Source: a virus. Taken from it: DNA of 36,493 nt. Made by a program: the position numbers and the translations under genes. This document shows positions 11,039 through 18,860 of the stretch, one piece after another. The notes beneath the pieces were generated by a model. That model saw only the letters and a list, made by a program, of their open reading frames with translations. It was not told where the DNA came from and did not search any database. Every line of letters starts with the position of its first letter. Within the stretch, counting starts at the first letter, position 1. Location of the stretch: the IMG/VR virus record IMGVR_UViG_3300027987_000122, positions 1 to 36,493 of that record. One strand, written 5' to 3'.

Positions 11039-11461
11039 ATGAGCAACGCAGTGCTTTGGCTACCGGGCAAGTTCGAGTCGTTGAACGTTGCTCTCGACCA
11101 GCGACGCCGCAGTTTCGGCAAAGGCGACATGTACGCCCAAGAGCGCAAGAAGGTTCTTCAGGCCATTGGATGGCGGATTCGGAAGGAGAATCTAGCCGTG
11201 TTACCGAAGCCGGTTCACGTGTCGATGCTCCACTGCCGCACGGATCGGCGCACGGATCCCGACAACTTCATCGCGGTGGCGAAGAAACACATCCTGGACG
11301 CGCTGCAGCGAAGCGGTTGCCTGGAAGGCGACGGGTGGGCGCACATCAGCGGATTCACAGACTACTGGGAGCGAGTCCCGGCAGACAGGGCGGGTGTTCT
11401 CGTCCTGTTCCAAGAACACACGAAACAAGGAATGATCGAAAAATGGACCAATCTGTTCTGA
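11039..11461 (+). CDS. RusA-like Holliday junction resolvase, 140 aa
   Basis: The block RRTDPDNFIAVAKKHILDAL (residues 70-89), followed by GCLEGDGWAHISGF (93-106), matches the RusA endonuclease pattern DxDN...K...D.L......D. Candidate metal-binding acidic residues are Asp73, Asp75, Asp87 and Asp98, with Lys83 also conserved in the family. RusA enzymes cut branched DNA junctions symmetrically; phages use them to resolve replication and recombination intermediates before packaging, which suits its place ahead of the terminase. The length is normal for the family (about 120-140). It starts six bases from a divergent alternative start. Confidence 0.82.
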   Translation: MSNAVLWLPGKFESLNVALDQRRRSFGKGDMYAQERKKVLQAIGWRIRKENLAVLPKPVHVSMLHCRTDRRTDPDNFIAVAKKHILDALQRSGCLEGDGWAHISGFTDYWERVPADRAGVLVLFQEHTKQGMIEKWTNLF

Positions 11462-11649
11462 ACCACATCCGACGCGCAGCGAAGAACCTCAGCGAGATCC
11501 CAGCGCACATGCGTCCGGCAGCCGTAGAGATGGCCGTCGGGATGGCTGCCTCCGCGGACGCGGCGAAGAAGAAGGCGGAGTGCGAACGGCAGCTGGCACT
11601 ACCAGCTACCACTCCACAGCCACAGGATGCAGTGGCGGAAGAAATCTAG
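11443..11649 (+). CDS. Hypothetical helical protein, 68 aa
   Basis: ATG 11443 overlaps the RusA-like gene by 19 bp. The long frame upstream of this ATG is antisense or out-of-frame shadow. MDQSVLNHIRRAAKNLSEIP... is Ala/Met-rich and helical with a Lys/Glu patch (ADAAKKKAECERQL) and a Pro/Thr tail. Unrecognised. Confidence 0.6.
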   Translation: MDQSVLNHIRRAAKNLSEIPAHMRPAAVEMAVGMAASADAAKKKAECERQLALPATTPQPQDAVAEEI

Positions 11650-11681
11650 CAACGACCTGAATCGCGTGGTAGGTTTTTGCG

Positions 11682-12134
11682 ATGGCGGATGACCTGCTCG
11701 ACGACATGCGAGGGGAACTCGGGACAGGTCCAGTTCGGGACAGGTTGACCGAGGACATCAGCACCCAGGAAGGCCTTCGGCGCATCTTCTCTGAGCTTCT
11801 GCACGACGGCCTGGCCATCATGCACGCAAGCGGGAAGTTCGCCGAGGTCGACCCGGAGGAAGACAGCTGGGAGCCACCCGAGGACTGGGTCGAGCGCGCC
11901 GGAGGCAACCGGGAGCAGGCCACTCAGGCCTGGCGGGTCGCCAGGTACGCGTTGATGCCTTCGAACAAGGCGCCAATCGGGCTGAAGCTGAACCAGGAGC
12001 GCACGATCGGCATCTTGCTGAACCAGGCCCGCAACATCGACGAGCGCAAGCGTCTGCTCGTCCACCAGGTGGAGATGCCGGCGATCACGACCACCTACCG
12101 GGTGGTGAAGGACGACGATGGCAAGCGACGGTGA
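11682..12134 (+). CDS. Hypothetical protein upstream of terminase; small-terminase candidate, 150 aa
   Basis: An acidic N-terminal helix region (DDLLDDMRGELGTGPVRDRL), Trp-rich middle (EDSWEPPEDWVERAGG) and a C-terminal helical segment (GLKLNQERTIGILLNQARNIDERKRL). No helix-turn-helix is evident, so a small terminase role is suggested only by position. The alternative is a replication or recombination accessory protein. Overlaps the next gene by 17 bp. Confidence 0.6.
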   Translation: MADDLLDDMRGELGTGPVRDRLTEDISTQEGLRRIFSELLHDGLAIMHASGKFAEVDPEEDSWEPPEDWVERAGGNREQATQAWRVARYALMPSNKAPIGLKLNQERTIGILLNQARNIDERKRLLVHQVEMPAITTTYRVVKDDDGKRR

Positions 12135-12513
12135 CTTCTTCGCGGCGGCAGACTGGTACCGTAACGCCGAGACGGGCGAGGCGGCCATCCGTATCGTAGA
12201 AAAGGGGCGCGAGTACATGCGCCTACATCGCACGCAGCAGGTCATCACGGTCCCGTACCGTGCCACCGAGTGGATCCCCGACGTGGAGCGAAAGCCGTTC
12301 ACTGACGTCGTCGTGGCCCGGGCTGCCCACGCAGCCGACATGGAGGTCTGCCGCGGGCTCGGTCTGTTCAAGCTCGGGCAGCAGTCGTGGGACTCGTTGA
12401 GCGAAGAGCAGAAGGCGTCTAGAATCCAGCGCAAGCCGTTGCCGGCGCCGCAGATACGAGCCGACTTGCAGGCGAAGATCTGGGAGGTGCTGGGAGAATT
12501 CACGAGGAGCTGA
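12118..12513 (+). CDS. Hypothetical protein upstream of terminase, 131 aa
   Basis: MASDGDFFAAADWYRNAETG... is a mixed-fold protein with a basic patch (EYMRLHRTQQVITVPYRATEW) and a C-terminal helix (PAPQIRADLQAKIWEVLGEF). Not recognised. Like its neighbour it lies where a small terminase subunit would be expected, and it is an alternative candidate for that role. Confidence 0.62.
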   Translation: MASDGDFFAAADWYRNAETGEAAIRIVEKGREYMRLHRTQQVITVPYRATEWIPDVERKPFTDVVVARAAHAADMEVCRGLGLFKLGQQSWDSLSEEQKASRIQRKPLPAPQIRADLQAKIWEVLGEFTRS

Positions 12514-12806
12514 TGGCAAACGAAGACTTCCCGAGGCTGGACCAGAAGCTGGGCGACTCGCCCGTCAAGAAGGGCTTCGAGGCGGACTACATGAATCGCG
12601 AGCTGGTTCCAGTTGTGCGCCGCCTGATTGACCTGGTCGAGGCTTTCATGTCGAGGCCGCAGCTTCCGATTCGTGACACGACGTCTGGGGTCACGGACGC
12701 GTTGCTGGACGAGTTCGGCGACGACCCGGTGAGAGACGGCTGCCTTATCGTGTCGGAGTCGGGGCAGGTCTACGTGCGCGTCAGCGGCTCCTGGCAACTC
12801 GTGTGA
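12513..12806 (+). CDS. Hypothetical protein, 97 aa
   Basis: Its ATG shares the A of the preceding TGA (TGATG). Helical N-terminal half (ADYMNRELVPVVRRLIDLVEAFM) and a C-terminal beta hairpin-like segment (CLIVSESGQVYVRVSGSWQLV) of a type common in small phage structural proteins. Coupled by GTGA to the terminase. Role unknown. Confidence 0.63.
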   Translation: MANEDFPRLDQKLGDSPVKKGFEADYMNRELVPVVRRLIDLVEAFMSRPQLPIRDTTSGVTDALLDEFGDDPVRDGCLIVSESGQVYVRVSGSWQLV

Positions 12807-14329
12807 AGATCCACTACCGCCCCAGCGACTGGCAGACGCGCTTCCACCTGCTGGACACGAACGAGGCGCTCGGGGCGGGCGCGGCCGGCCCTGGCAAGTC
12901 GTTCTGCCTGAGCATGGACCCGATCCAGCAGCTCCGGGTAGAGGACGCTCGGATGCATTGCGACCCGAGGTCTGTCACGCACCCGGAGGACCCGCTCTGG
13001 AATCAGATCCTCGAGAACCCCATCGCGCACGGCGAGTCTCAGGGCTGGGCGCTGTTCCTGATGCGCACCTCGCCGCGCTTGGAGCAGCGCATCGCGAAGA
13101 TGCGGACCGTCTTCCTGGCGATGGATCCGCACGTCAAGGAGGACAGGCAGCAGAGCATCTTCACGTTCTCGTGCGGGTTCCGCTACCAGTTCGGGCACTG
13201 CCACCTCTTCAACGACTTCGAGCGGTACATGTCGAGCGAGTATTCCTGGATTGGCTTTGACGAGCTCGTTCACTTCGAGGAGGAGCAGTACTTCCAGATC
13301 AAGTCCCGCCTTCGGTCGAGTGACCCCGTCATGCGCGGGATGGTCAAGACGCGGGCCATGTCCAACCCGGTGATGCGGCTGGAAGCGAACGAGACCTTCG
13401 TGAATCGAAACCCACAGTGGGTCCGCGAGTACTTCGTCGACCCCGCACCGGAGGGGAACACGCTCATCGTCAGCGAGGCGACGGACGAGAATGGCGAGGT
13501 CTTCGAGAACACCAGGATCTACTTGCCAGCCAAGCTCGACGACAACCCAGACAAGGAGTTCGTCGAGACCTACAAGCGCAACCTGCTGCACTCGAAGCCG
13601 CACATGCGCAAGGCGCTGCTGGAAGGGGATTGGTACCTCACCCCCGGGTCGTTCTTCGAGGACGTCTGGGACCCGCAGATGACGATCATCCGCCCCTTTG
13701 CTGTGCCGGATGACTGGCCCGTGTTCCGCTCGATGGACTGGGGCTACAAGGCGAAGGGCTGCATCCACTGGTGGACACTCGACCCCGACGACAACCTGAT
13801 AGGTATCCGCGAGTTCACGTTCCAAAAGAGGCTTGCGCTACAGGTCGCCGAGGACACGCGCGCCGCCGAGAAGGCCATGGGTCTGTGGGGGTACCGCGGC
13901 TCACGCATCACCGGCCCAGCCGACACACAGCTCTGGGAGGACCGCGGCGGGTCAGGGAGAACCAAGGCGGAAGACTTCGCTTCTGTCGGAATCAACTGGG
14001 TCCAGGCGAACAAGAAGTCCAGGAAGCGAAACGCCCGGTTCATGACGGAGCGCCTGCACGCCACGATGACGCGGCGGCGCAAGGGCGGGCTGTACCTGTT
14101 TTCGAGCTGCATCATGCTGGCGCGCACGATTCCAGCCATGCAGTCCAACAAGGAGGACATGGAGGAGCCCGCCGACGGGGGGGAAGACCACTGGCTGGAC
14201 TCCGCGTTCTACGCGTGCAATTACGCGTCCTACGGTCGCTCCGGGGTTCCCCGGATGGACTCGCGCTTCCGCCCCGACGACGACGATGAGCCAGAGGACT
14301 TTCGCGGACGCCTGGGGTATGGCATTTGA
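12803..14329 (+). CDS. terL: Terminase large subunit, 508 aa
   Basis: GTG 12803 overlaps the prior stop as GTGA. The ATPase has a Walker A-like GAGAAGPGKS (residues 24-33, Lys32) and Walker B WIGFDE (149-154, Asp153-Glu154). The nuclease half shows RSMDWGY (309-315, Asp312), GPADTQLWED (371-380, Asp374) and EDHWLDSAFYA (461-471, Asp462/Asp466), the spaced acidic residues of the RNase H-like fold. It is the motor that packs DNA through the portal and cuts the concatemer. Length is typical. Its TGA stop lies within TTGACA at 14326-14331, a possible -35 box. Confidence 0.9.
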   Translation: MKIHYRPSDWQTRFHLLDTNEALGAGAAGPGKSFCLSMDPIQQLRVEDARMHCDPRSVTHPEDPLWNQILENPIAHGESQGWALFLMRTSPRLEQRIAKMRTVFLAMDPHVKEDRQQSIFTFSCGFRYQFGHCHLFNDFERYMSSEYSWIGFDELVHFEEEQYFQIKSRLRSSDPVMRGMVKTRAMSNPVMRLEANETFVNRNPQWVREYFVDPAPEGNTLIVSEATDENGEVFENTRIYLPAKLDDNPDKEFVETYKRNLLHSKPHMRKALLEGDWYLTPGSFFEDVWDPQMTIIRPFAVPDDWPVFRSMDWGYKAKGCIHWWTLDPDDNLIGIREFTFQKRLALQVAEDTRAAEKAMGLWGYRGSRITGPADTQLWEDRGGSGRTKAEDFASVGINWVQANKKSRKRNARFMTERLHATMTRRRKGGLYLFSSCIMLARTIPAMQSNKEDMEEPADGGEDHWLDSAFYACNYASYGRSGVPRMDSRFRPDDDDEPEDFRGRLGYGI

Positions 14330-14349
14330 CACAGCAAGGTGATATCTAA

Positions 14350-14466
14350 ATGGAAATGACGTCGAACCAGAACGAGCGCCGCTTCCGCAAGTGGCTCGCC
14401 AACACGTTTCTGGACGTGCTGCTGTACTTCCACGGTCTGAAGCGGAGGTTTTTGGGGCATGTCTAA
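14350..14466 (+). CDS. Small basic protein, 38 aa
   Basis: A short gene: ATG 14350 has AAGGTG about ten bases upstream and the frame MEMTSNQNERRFRKWLANTF... ends at TAA 14464-14466. It has a basic helix (ERRFRKWLANTFLDVLLYFHGLKRRF) that is amphipathic. It fills the gap between terminase and the next gene and overlaps the latter by eight bases. It could be a small head or packaging accessory; function unknown. Confidence 0.5.
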   Translation: MEMTSNQNERRFRKWLANTFLDVLLYFHGLKRRFLGHV

Positions 14467-14653
14467 TCGCGAACCTGAGTGCAAGCTGTGCATCGTCTAC
14501 GACGAACTAGTTCCGTTTGGCCCAGAGGAGTGGGAGAACTTCAAGGCGGCACGGTTGCCCGAGGATACCAAGCATTTCAGTTTTCGAAGCACGGAGGTGG
14601 GTTCCGGTGATTGGTTCTCGAAGTACCTACCCGAGGTGACCAAGGATGGCTGA
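14459..14653 (+). CDS. Hypothetical acidic protein, 64 aa
   Basis: ATG 14459 is preceded by CGGAGG. MSNREPECKLCIVYDEL has a CxxC, followed by an acidic, aromatic body (FGPEEWENFKAARLPED, WFSKYLPEV). Overlaps the portal gene by eight bases. Unrecognised; perhaps a small head accessory protein. Confidence 0.58.
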   Translation: MSNREPECKLCIVYDELVPFGPEEWENFKAARLPEDTKHFSFRSTEVGSGDWFSKYLPEVTKDG

Positions 14654-16835
14654 GGAAGACACCGAAGGTCCAGAGTACGGCGAGGAAGCGGAGGCTCCGG
14701 ACTCGGAGCGTCGGTCAGACGTCGACCTGGAGCCGCCATTCGACTACGAGGACACCGACCCGAACCTGGTCGAGGTGTTCGACAAGACGGACGAGGGGCG
14801 CAAGGCTCTGCGCGAGCTCGGGCGCTACGTGATCGAGACGTTCGATTACGACTGGGAGGCAGGGTCGCGCCGGCGGGAGATGCTCGCCGAGGACATTCGC
14901 CAGTTCGCCGGTGACCTTCCGCCGAAGGACTTCCCATGGGAGGGCTGCGCCAACGCGAACGTGCCCATCATGATGACGAACCTGGGCCTGCTGCACAGCA
15001 GGCTGATGGGCGAGATTTTCGGCGACTGGGTCAACGTGGTCGGGGTCAGCCCGATCGGGTCCGATGACGAGGAGATCGCCGACGCGGTGTCGCGCCATTC
15101 GAACTGGCAGATGCGCAGTTCTGTGCCCGACTTCAAGCGCCAGAGCGACCGGGCGATGATGGCGTTCCTGTTCGCGGGGGACGTCACCTGGTACTCGTAC
15201 TGGGACCAAGAGCGCCGGGTGAATCGGCACGTGGTGCTGACCCCAGACGAGTTCGTAAAGCCCGCATCGCACGTCTCGACGCTGCCGGACTACAGCGACC
15301 TGCCGCACTACACGTGGGTGAGGCAGATGCACCGCCACGAGCTCGAGGCGCATCTCGACCTGTGGAGCAACGTAGACCGGATCATCTCGCTGGGACCCGA
15401 CGACAGCGAAGAGGACCCCGACTCCCCGACGCTGGAGGCGGTCCGGGATGTCCAGGGGCTCGACTTCGACGGCGTGTCGGGGTCGATGGCGAACTTCGAC
15501 GAGAAGGACGCATTCGGTCGGGTCATTCCGATCGGCGTAAATAGCACGTTCAAGGTGCTGCACCACTACGGCTGGATGCGGTTGCCCGGGCAGGACAGAG
15601 ATCGCTGGTGCCAGGCGATCGTGCACTACGAGACTAGCCGGGTTCTGCTGCTGCGCATCTACGAGGAGGAGGACTGGCGCGACCGCCGGCGCTTCGACGT
15701 GGAGCGCGCCGAATGGGAGCAGTACCGCACGGCGTACTTGCAGCATCAGCAGCAGGTCACGTCGGCCATGGCGTTCGGCGAGGCGATCGCCAACCAGGAT
15801 ACCCTGCTCCCGGAAGACGCTGCAGCGGTGGAGCAGACGCTGGCGCAGGTGCCGGATGCGCCCACGGCGCCGCAGTGGATGGAGCATCCCGACGCGAAGC
15901 CTGAGCCGGTGCAGTCGTATCCGATCTACGACTTCGCCCACGCGGTGTGCATCGAGAACCTCGTAGGGGCCGACGGACTCGGGATGGGCCGCGTGGAGGG
16001 CGACTTCCAGCGAGCTGCATCGACTCTGCTGTGCCAGGGCATCGACGCGGCGACGCTCGGGAACGCCTGGACGATCCTGCACCACAAGAGCCTGGACTTC
16101 GGGAAGACCAAGCCGAAGATTCGCCCCGGGGCGATGATCCCGGTAACCGGTGTTGCTCCAGGAGAGATCGCCGATTCGCTGATCGAGCTCAAGCCCCCCG
16201 GGGCGAATCCGCAGGTGTTCGACGCGCTGAAGATGATCCGAGAGTTCGCCGAAGAGGCTGTGCAGGCGGCAGAGGTGCTCGGCGGCGCTCCAGGCAAGTC
16301 TGGGGAGACGGCACAGGGCCTGAGCTCGCGCCTCGAACAGGCAACGAAGCAGCTCGGCATCTACGCGATGCGGTTCGCGATCGGCTTGCAGCAGGTGTAC
16401 CGAAACAACGCTCGCCTGAACGCGATCTACATGCCCGAGTCGGAGCTTGTGATTATCAACGACGACCGCGTACCTCGACCTGGCTTCGAGATTCGCAGGG
16501 AGTGGTACGAGCGTGGCTACCGGTTCGAGATACTGAGCAACCTGCGTTTCTCCTCCGAGGCGCAGCGAATCGGTGAATCGGACCAGATGATGTCTCTGGT
16601 GATGAATCACGAGATTCTGAAGCAGAACTTCGCGATCCAGTACGCCGTGATCAAGGAAGCCTTCGAGGCTCGAGGGAAGCACCATCTGGTGAAGCTGCTC
16701 GGAGCTCCCCCGCCGGCGCCCGAGACGTTCGTTCCGCCCCCCCCGCCGATGCCACCAGGTGGCGGGATGCCAGGCGGCACGCCCGGAGCAGAGGGTCCGC
16801 CACCAGGTGAACCGCCACCGCTGAGGGTCGCATGA
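14646..16835 (+). CDS. Portal protein, 729 aa
   Basis: The N-terminal 40 residues are acidic and disordered. Then RRREMLAEDIRQFAG...FPWEGCANANVPIMMTNLGLLHSRLMGEIFG (about 75-125) matches the start of podovirus portal proteins, where the PW/F-x-G-x-x-N-x-x-V-P block enters the wing domain. The centre has stem- and crown-like helices (ALKMIREFAEEAVQAAEVLGG; SGETAQGLSSRLEQATKQLG). The C-terminus is a Pro/Gly-rich tail (about 690-726). It forms the dodecameric vertex ring that docks terminase and tail. Position after terL and before scaffold is canonical. Confidence 0.82.
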   Translation: MAEEDTEGPEYGEEAEAPDSERRSDVDLEPPFDYEDTDPNLVEVFDKTDEGRKALRELGRYVIETFDYDWEAGSRRREMLAEDIRQFAGDLPPKDFPWEGCANANVPIMMTNLGLLHSRLMGEIFGDWVNVVGVSPIGSDDEEIADAVSRHSNWQMRSSVPDFKRQSDRAMMAFLFAGDVTWYSYWDQERRVNRHVVLTPDEFVKPASHVSTLPDYSDLPHYTWVRQMHRHELEAHLDLWSNVDRIISLGPDDSEEDPDSPTLEAVRDVQGLDFDGVSGSMANFDEKDAFGRVIPIGVNSTFKVLHHYGWMRLPGQDRDRWCQAIVHYETSRVLLLRIYEEEDWRDRRRFDVERAEWEQYRTAYLQHQQQVTSAMAFGEAIANQDTLLPEDAAAVEQTLAQVPDAPTAPQWMEHPDAKPEPVQSYPIYDFAHAVCIENLVGADGLGMGRVEGDFQRAASTLLCQGIDAATLGNAWTILHHKSLDFGKTKPKIRPGAMIPVTGVAPGEIADSLIELKPPGANPQVFDALKMIREFAEEAVQAAEVLGGAPGKSGETAQGLSSRLEQATKQLGIYAMRFAIGLQQVYRNNARLNAIYMPESELVIINDDRVPRPGFEIRREWYERGYRFEILSNLRFSSEAQRIGESDQMMSLVMNHEILKQNFAIQYAVIKEAFEARGKHHLVKLLGAPPPAPETFVPPPPPMPPGGGMPGGTPGAEGPPPGEPPPLRVA

Positions 16836-17059
16836 AGCTGGACCTGGACTGGCTGCATTCGCGTGGCACGAACGAACTGGTCGCATTCCTGAAGGTGTGC
16901 GAGAGCCACGCATTGGAGCGACTGCGTGCGGCGGCGCGCTGCTCAGAAGACGCGAATGTGAGGCAGGCTGAAGCCACAATCGCAGCAAACGAACAGCTCC
17001 GTGACACGATCGAGATATCCATCAAGCAAGCAAGGACCCATGACGACGAAACCGATTAG
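16832..17059 (+). CDS. Hypothetical helical protein, 75 aa
   Basis: ATGA overlap with portal. MKLDLDWLHSRGTNELVAFL... is one or two amphipathic helices with several Glu/Ala residues. It overlaps the next gene by 20 bp. Small helical proteins between portal and scaffold occur in many phages; the role is not known. Confidence 0.62.
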   Translation: MKLDLDWLHSRGTNELVAFLKVCESHALERLRAAARCSEDANVRQAEATIAANEQLRDTIEISIKQARTHDDETD

Positions 17060-17834
17060 AGCCTACGTCCCGCAATCCTTCACCGTGAACGACCGTCGGG
17101 GAGAGGATGATCCGGAAGAGGAAACCACCGAAGAGGCGGACGACAACCCGCACCGGGTGCCGGCGGCGCTGCGGGACATGGCGACCGTCATGGGCAAGCC
17201 GGTCGAGGAACTGGTGAAGCTCAACACCTACTACCTGGAGCAGGAGGCTAAGCAGATCTCTCCACCCGGTGCTTTGGGGCTCCCCCCGCTGCTGGACGAG
17301 AAGCGTCTGCGCTACCGGATGATCGACGACGTGTTCAAGCGGCAGCCGCTCTTCGATTACGTCTACGTCTGGCAGCTGCCCGAGACGGAGCTCGACTTCG
17401 GGGAAGAGCACATCCTGGTTCCGGACGAGGTGAAGAACCGGATCGCAAAGTCGATGCCACGCGGGGTGATCGTGGCGGCTGGGCTCGGGGCGCTCGACGT
17501 GCTGCGTTCGAACTGCATCGAGCTCGGGCACACGGTGACGTTCATGCGGTTCTCGCCGTGGATGCTTCCGATCGGAGTTGTGGGCAGCACGCCGGTGACG
17601 CTCCTGCCGCTGAAGGTCTCCGCGCTGCGCGATTCGGAGGAGCTCGGGGCGGCGTTCGCGAGCGGAGACGTCAAAGTGTGCTTCGACGAGGAGGAGGGGC
17701 TCCACTACTACGACCTTGGCAAGCGTGCCACCACGTGGTGGCAGCGCATGAAGTCGAGACTGCTAAACTTCTTCAGCGGTGTGACGAGCACAAGACGGAA
17801 ACCCATCCATGCGGATGACGACGAGGACAGCTGA
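17040..17834 (+). CDS. Head-operon protein with GroES-like beta domain, 264 aa
   Basis: ATG 17040 has AAGGA about four bases upstream. Residues 20-35 are acidic; 40-100 helical (LRDMATVMGKPVEELVKLNTYY). Residues about 105-216 follow a co-chaperonin pattern: YVYVWQLPE, HILVPDEVKNRIAKSMPRGV (124-143), IVAAGLGALDVLRSNCIELG (144-163), HTVTFMRFSPWMLPIGVVG, and LKVSALRDSEEL. This parallels GroES (I-P-x-x-x-K...G-x-V-V-A-x-G...G-D-x-V-x-F...x-x-D-I-L). It may help fold the capsid protein with host GroEL, or use the fold structurally. The GroES relation is a by-eye call; a virion role is equally possible. Confidence 0.5.
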   Translation: MTTKPIRAYVPQSFTVNDRRGEDDPEEETTEEADDNPHRVPAALRDMATVMGKPVEELVKLNTYYLEQEAKQISPPGALGLPPLLDEKRLRYRMIDDVFKRQPLFDYVYVWQLPETELDFGEEHILVPDEVKNRIAKSMPRGVIVAAGLGALDVLRSNCIELGHTVTFMRFSPWMLPIGVVGSTPVTLLPLKVSALRDSEELGAAFASGDVKVCFDEEEGLHYYDLGKRATTWWQRMKSRLLNFFSGVTSTRRKPIHADDDEDS

Positions 17835-17836
17835 CG

Positions 17837-18718
17837 ATGCCTGACGAAGACCTGTTTGACACCGACGAGGTTTTGGACCTCACCAACGAGCAATCGGACC
17901 TGATCCGGATCGACTCCCCGGAGGAGGCCGACGACCCCAGCGAGCGTGAAAAACCGAGCGACGACGAGCCGTCAGATCGCCGCGGTCGCCGCAGAGAGCG
18001 CGGGCAGCTGCGTCAAGAGCTGGACGAGTACCGCCGTCGAGAGGCGGAATGGCAGCGCCAGCAGCAGGAGCTGAGAGACCGCCTGGCTCGAGTCGAGGGG
18101 CGCGCTTCGGCGCAACCGGAGCATCAACAGCCGGACCGTCTGATGGAGGACATCCGAGCGACCTACGAGCGCGAGAAGGAGATTCGTGCGCAGATCGTCG
18201 CGGAGGGCGAGAATATCACTCCGGAGCGCCACCAGAAGCTCTGGCAGGACGCGATGGAGAACGACATCCGCCGCGGGGAGCTGCTGGCCATCAGCGCGAA
18301 CCGCAAGGCAGGCGTGCGCCCCGCAGACCCCAACGCGGAGTACCGAGCGATCGCCATGGCGCAGTACGGCGACATCATGCAGCACCCAACCGCAGGCAGA
18401 TACCTGGCCGCATTGCGGGAGGCGGAGCTCGCCAAGGGCGCCAAGGATGGCATGGACCTGTTCAACCGGGTTGCAGAGCGCACCCGCATCGAATTCAAGC
18501 TCGGCGGCTCTCGTGCCCCCACCACGGCGGCACGAGAGCGCCACTCGGACCGGCGCTTTTCCCCCGGTGCAGCACCCCCCGCGCCCCGCGCAGTCAGGAT
18601 GGACAAGGAGCAGGAGCAGCTCGCCGAGGCCTTCTACGCGGACAGAACTGAGTGGTCTGACGAGAGAAAACACCGCGAATACGCACGGATGAGAGCAAAA
18701 CACTCTCGAACCGCTTGA
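17837..18718 (+). CDS. Scaffold protein candidate, 293 aa
   Basis: The N-terminus is strongly acidic (MPDEDLFDTDEVLDL...SPEEADDPSE), then Arg/Glu-rich coiled coil (about 55-95: RRERGQLRQELDEYRRREAEW, QRQQQELRDRL), then helical segments and a short basic C-terminal helix (about 265-293, ERKHREYARMRAKHS) that in scaffolds contacts the capsid protein. Composition, size and position just before the capsid genes fit a scaffold. Its TGA stop lies inside the -35 box of the capsid promoter. Confidence 0.7.
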   Translation: MPDEDLFDTDEVLDLTNEQSDLIRIDSPEEADDPSEREKPSDDEPSDRRGRRRERGQLRQELDEYRRREAEWQRQQQELRDRLARVEGRASAQPEHQQPDRLMEDIRATYEREKEIRAQIVAEGENITPERHQKLWQDAMENDIRRGELLAISANRKAGVRPADPNAEYRAIAMAQYGDIMQHPTAGRYLAALREAELAKGAKDGMDLFNRVAERTRIEFKLGGSRAPTTAARERHSDRRFSPGAAPPAPRAVRMDKEQEQLAEAFYADRTEWSDERKHREYARMRAKHSRTA

Positions 18719-18742
18719 CACGTGAACAGCGTTCTGTAGGCT
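18715..18742 (+). promoter_or_regulatory. Promoter for capsid genes
   Basis: TTGACA (18715-18720), 16 bp, TAGGCT (18737-18742). The perfect -35 overlaps the scaffold stop codon. A transcript would begin near 18749 and leave about 105 bases of leader before the GTG at 18854. Unlike P1-P3 it has no TCAAGA operator and is not leaderless. Extra transcription of decoration and capsid genes relative to scaffold would make sense. Confidence 0.55.
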
Positions 18743-18860
18743 TGCAACATCGGCGAACGGTCTTGCAAGCCGCCGTCTGTTCGGCGCCCATACCCGATTG
18801 GGCCGTCTGACACTTAGGGTCCCACCGCTGGGAGCAGTAGCGGAAGGACGGCAGTGTCAG
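18739..18860 (+). promoter_or_regulatory. Structured leader ahead of the capsid genes
   Basis: Four inverted repeats in 122 bases: GGCTTGCAA/TTGCAAGCC (18739-18747, 18763-18771; perfect, 15-base loop), GCCCA/TGGGC (18786-18790, 18799-18803), TCCCA/TGGGA (18820-18824, 18829-18833; 4-base loop), and an outer CTGACACT/AGTGTCAG (18807-18814, 18853-18860). The outer right arm contains the GTG start codon (18854) and the loop contains the ribosome site GGAAGGA (18842-18848). This could stabilise the mRNA or gate translation. Confidence 0.55.

Noticed and set aside
10236-11042. 268-aa plus-strand open frame across the leftward island
   Set aside because: The three minus-strand frames in the same DNA have coherent features (lipobox, coiled coil, membrane span) and tight spacing; the plus frame has none.
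12770-13825. 351-aa minus-strand open frame opposite the terminase
   Set aside because: Antisense shadow of the terminase; the composition is repetitive Val/Leu/Arg/His and the plus strand shows all terminase motifs.
14326-14350. Full promoter ahead of the 38-aa gene
   Set aside because: TTGACA is perfect, but no -10 box is found 16-18 bp away; only the overlap of the stop codon with TTGACA is noted.
14715-16988. 757-aa minus-strand open frame opposite the portal gene
   Set aside because: It mirrors a real GC-rich gene; its translation is His/Arg/Leu/Val-rich with no family features and no ribosome site. The plus-strand portal explains this DNA.
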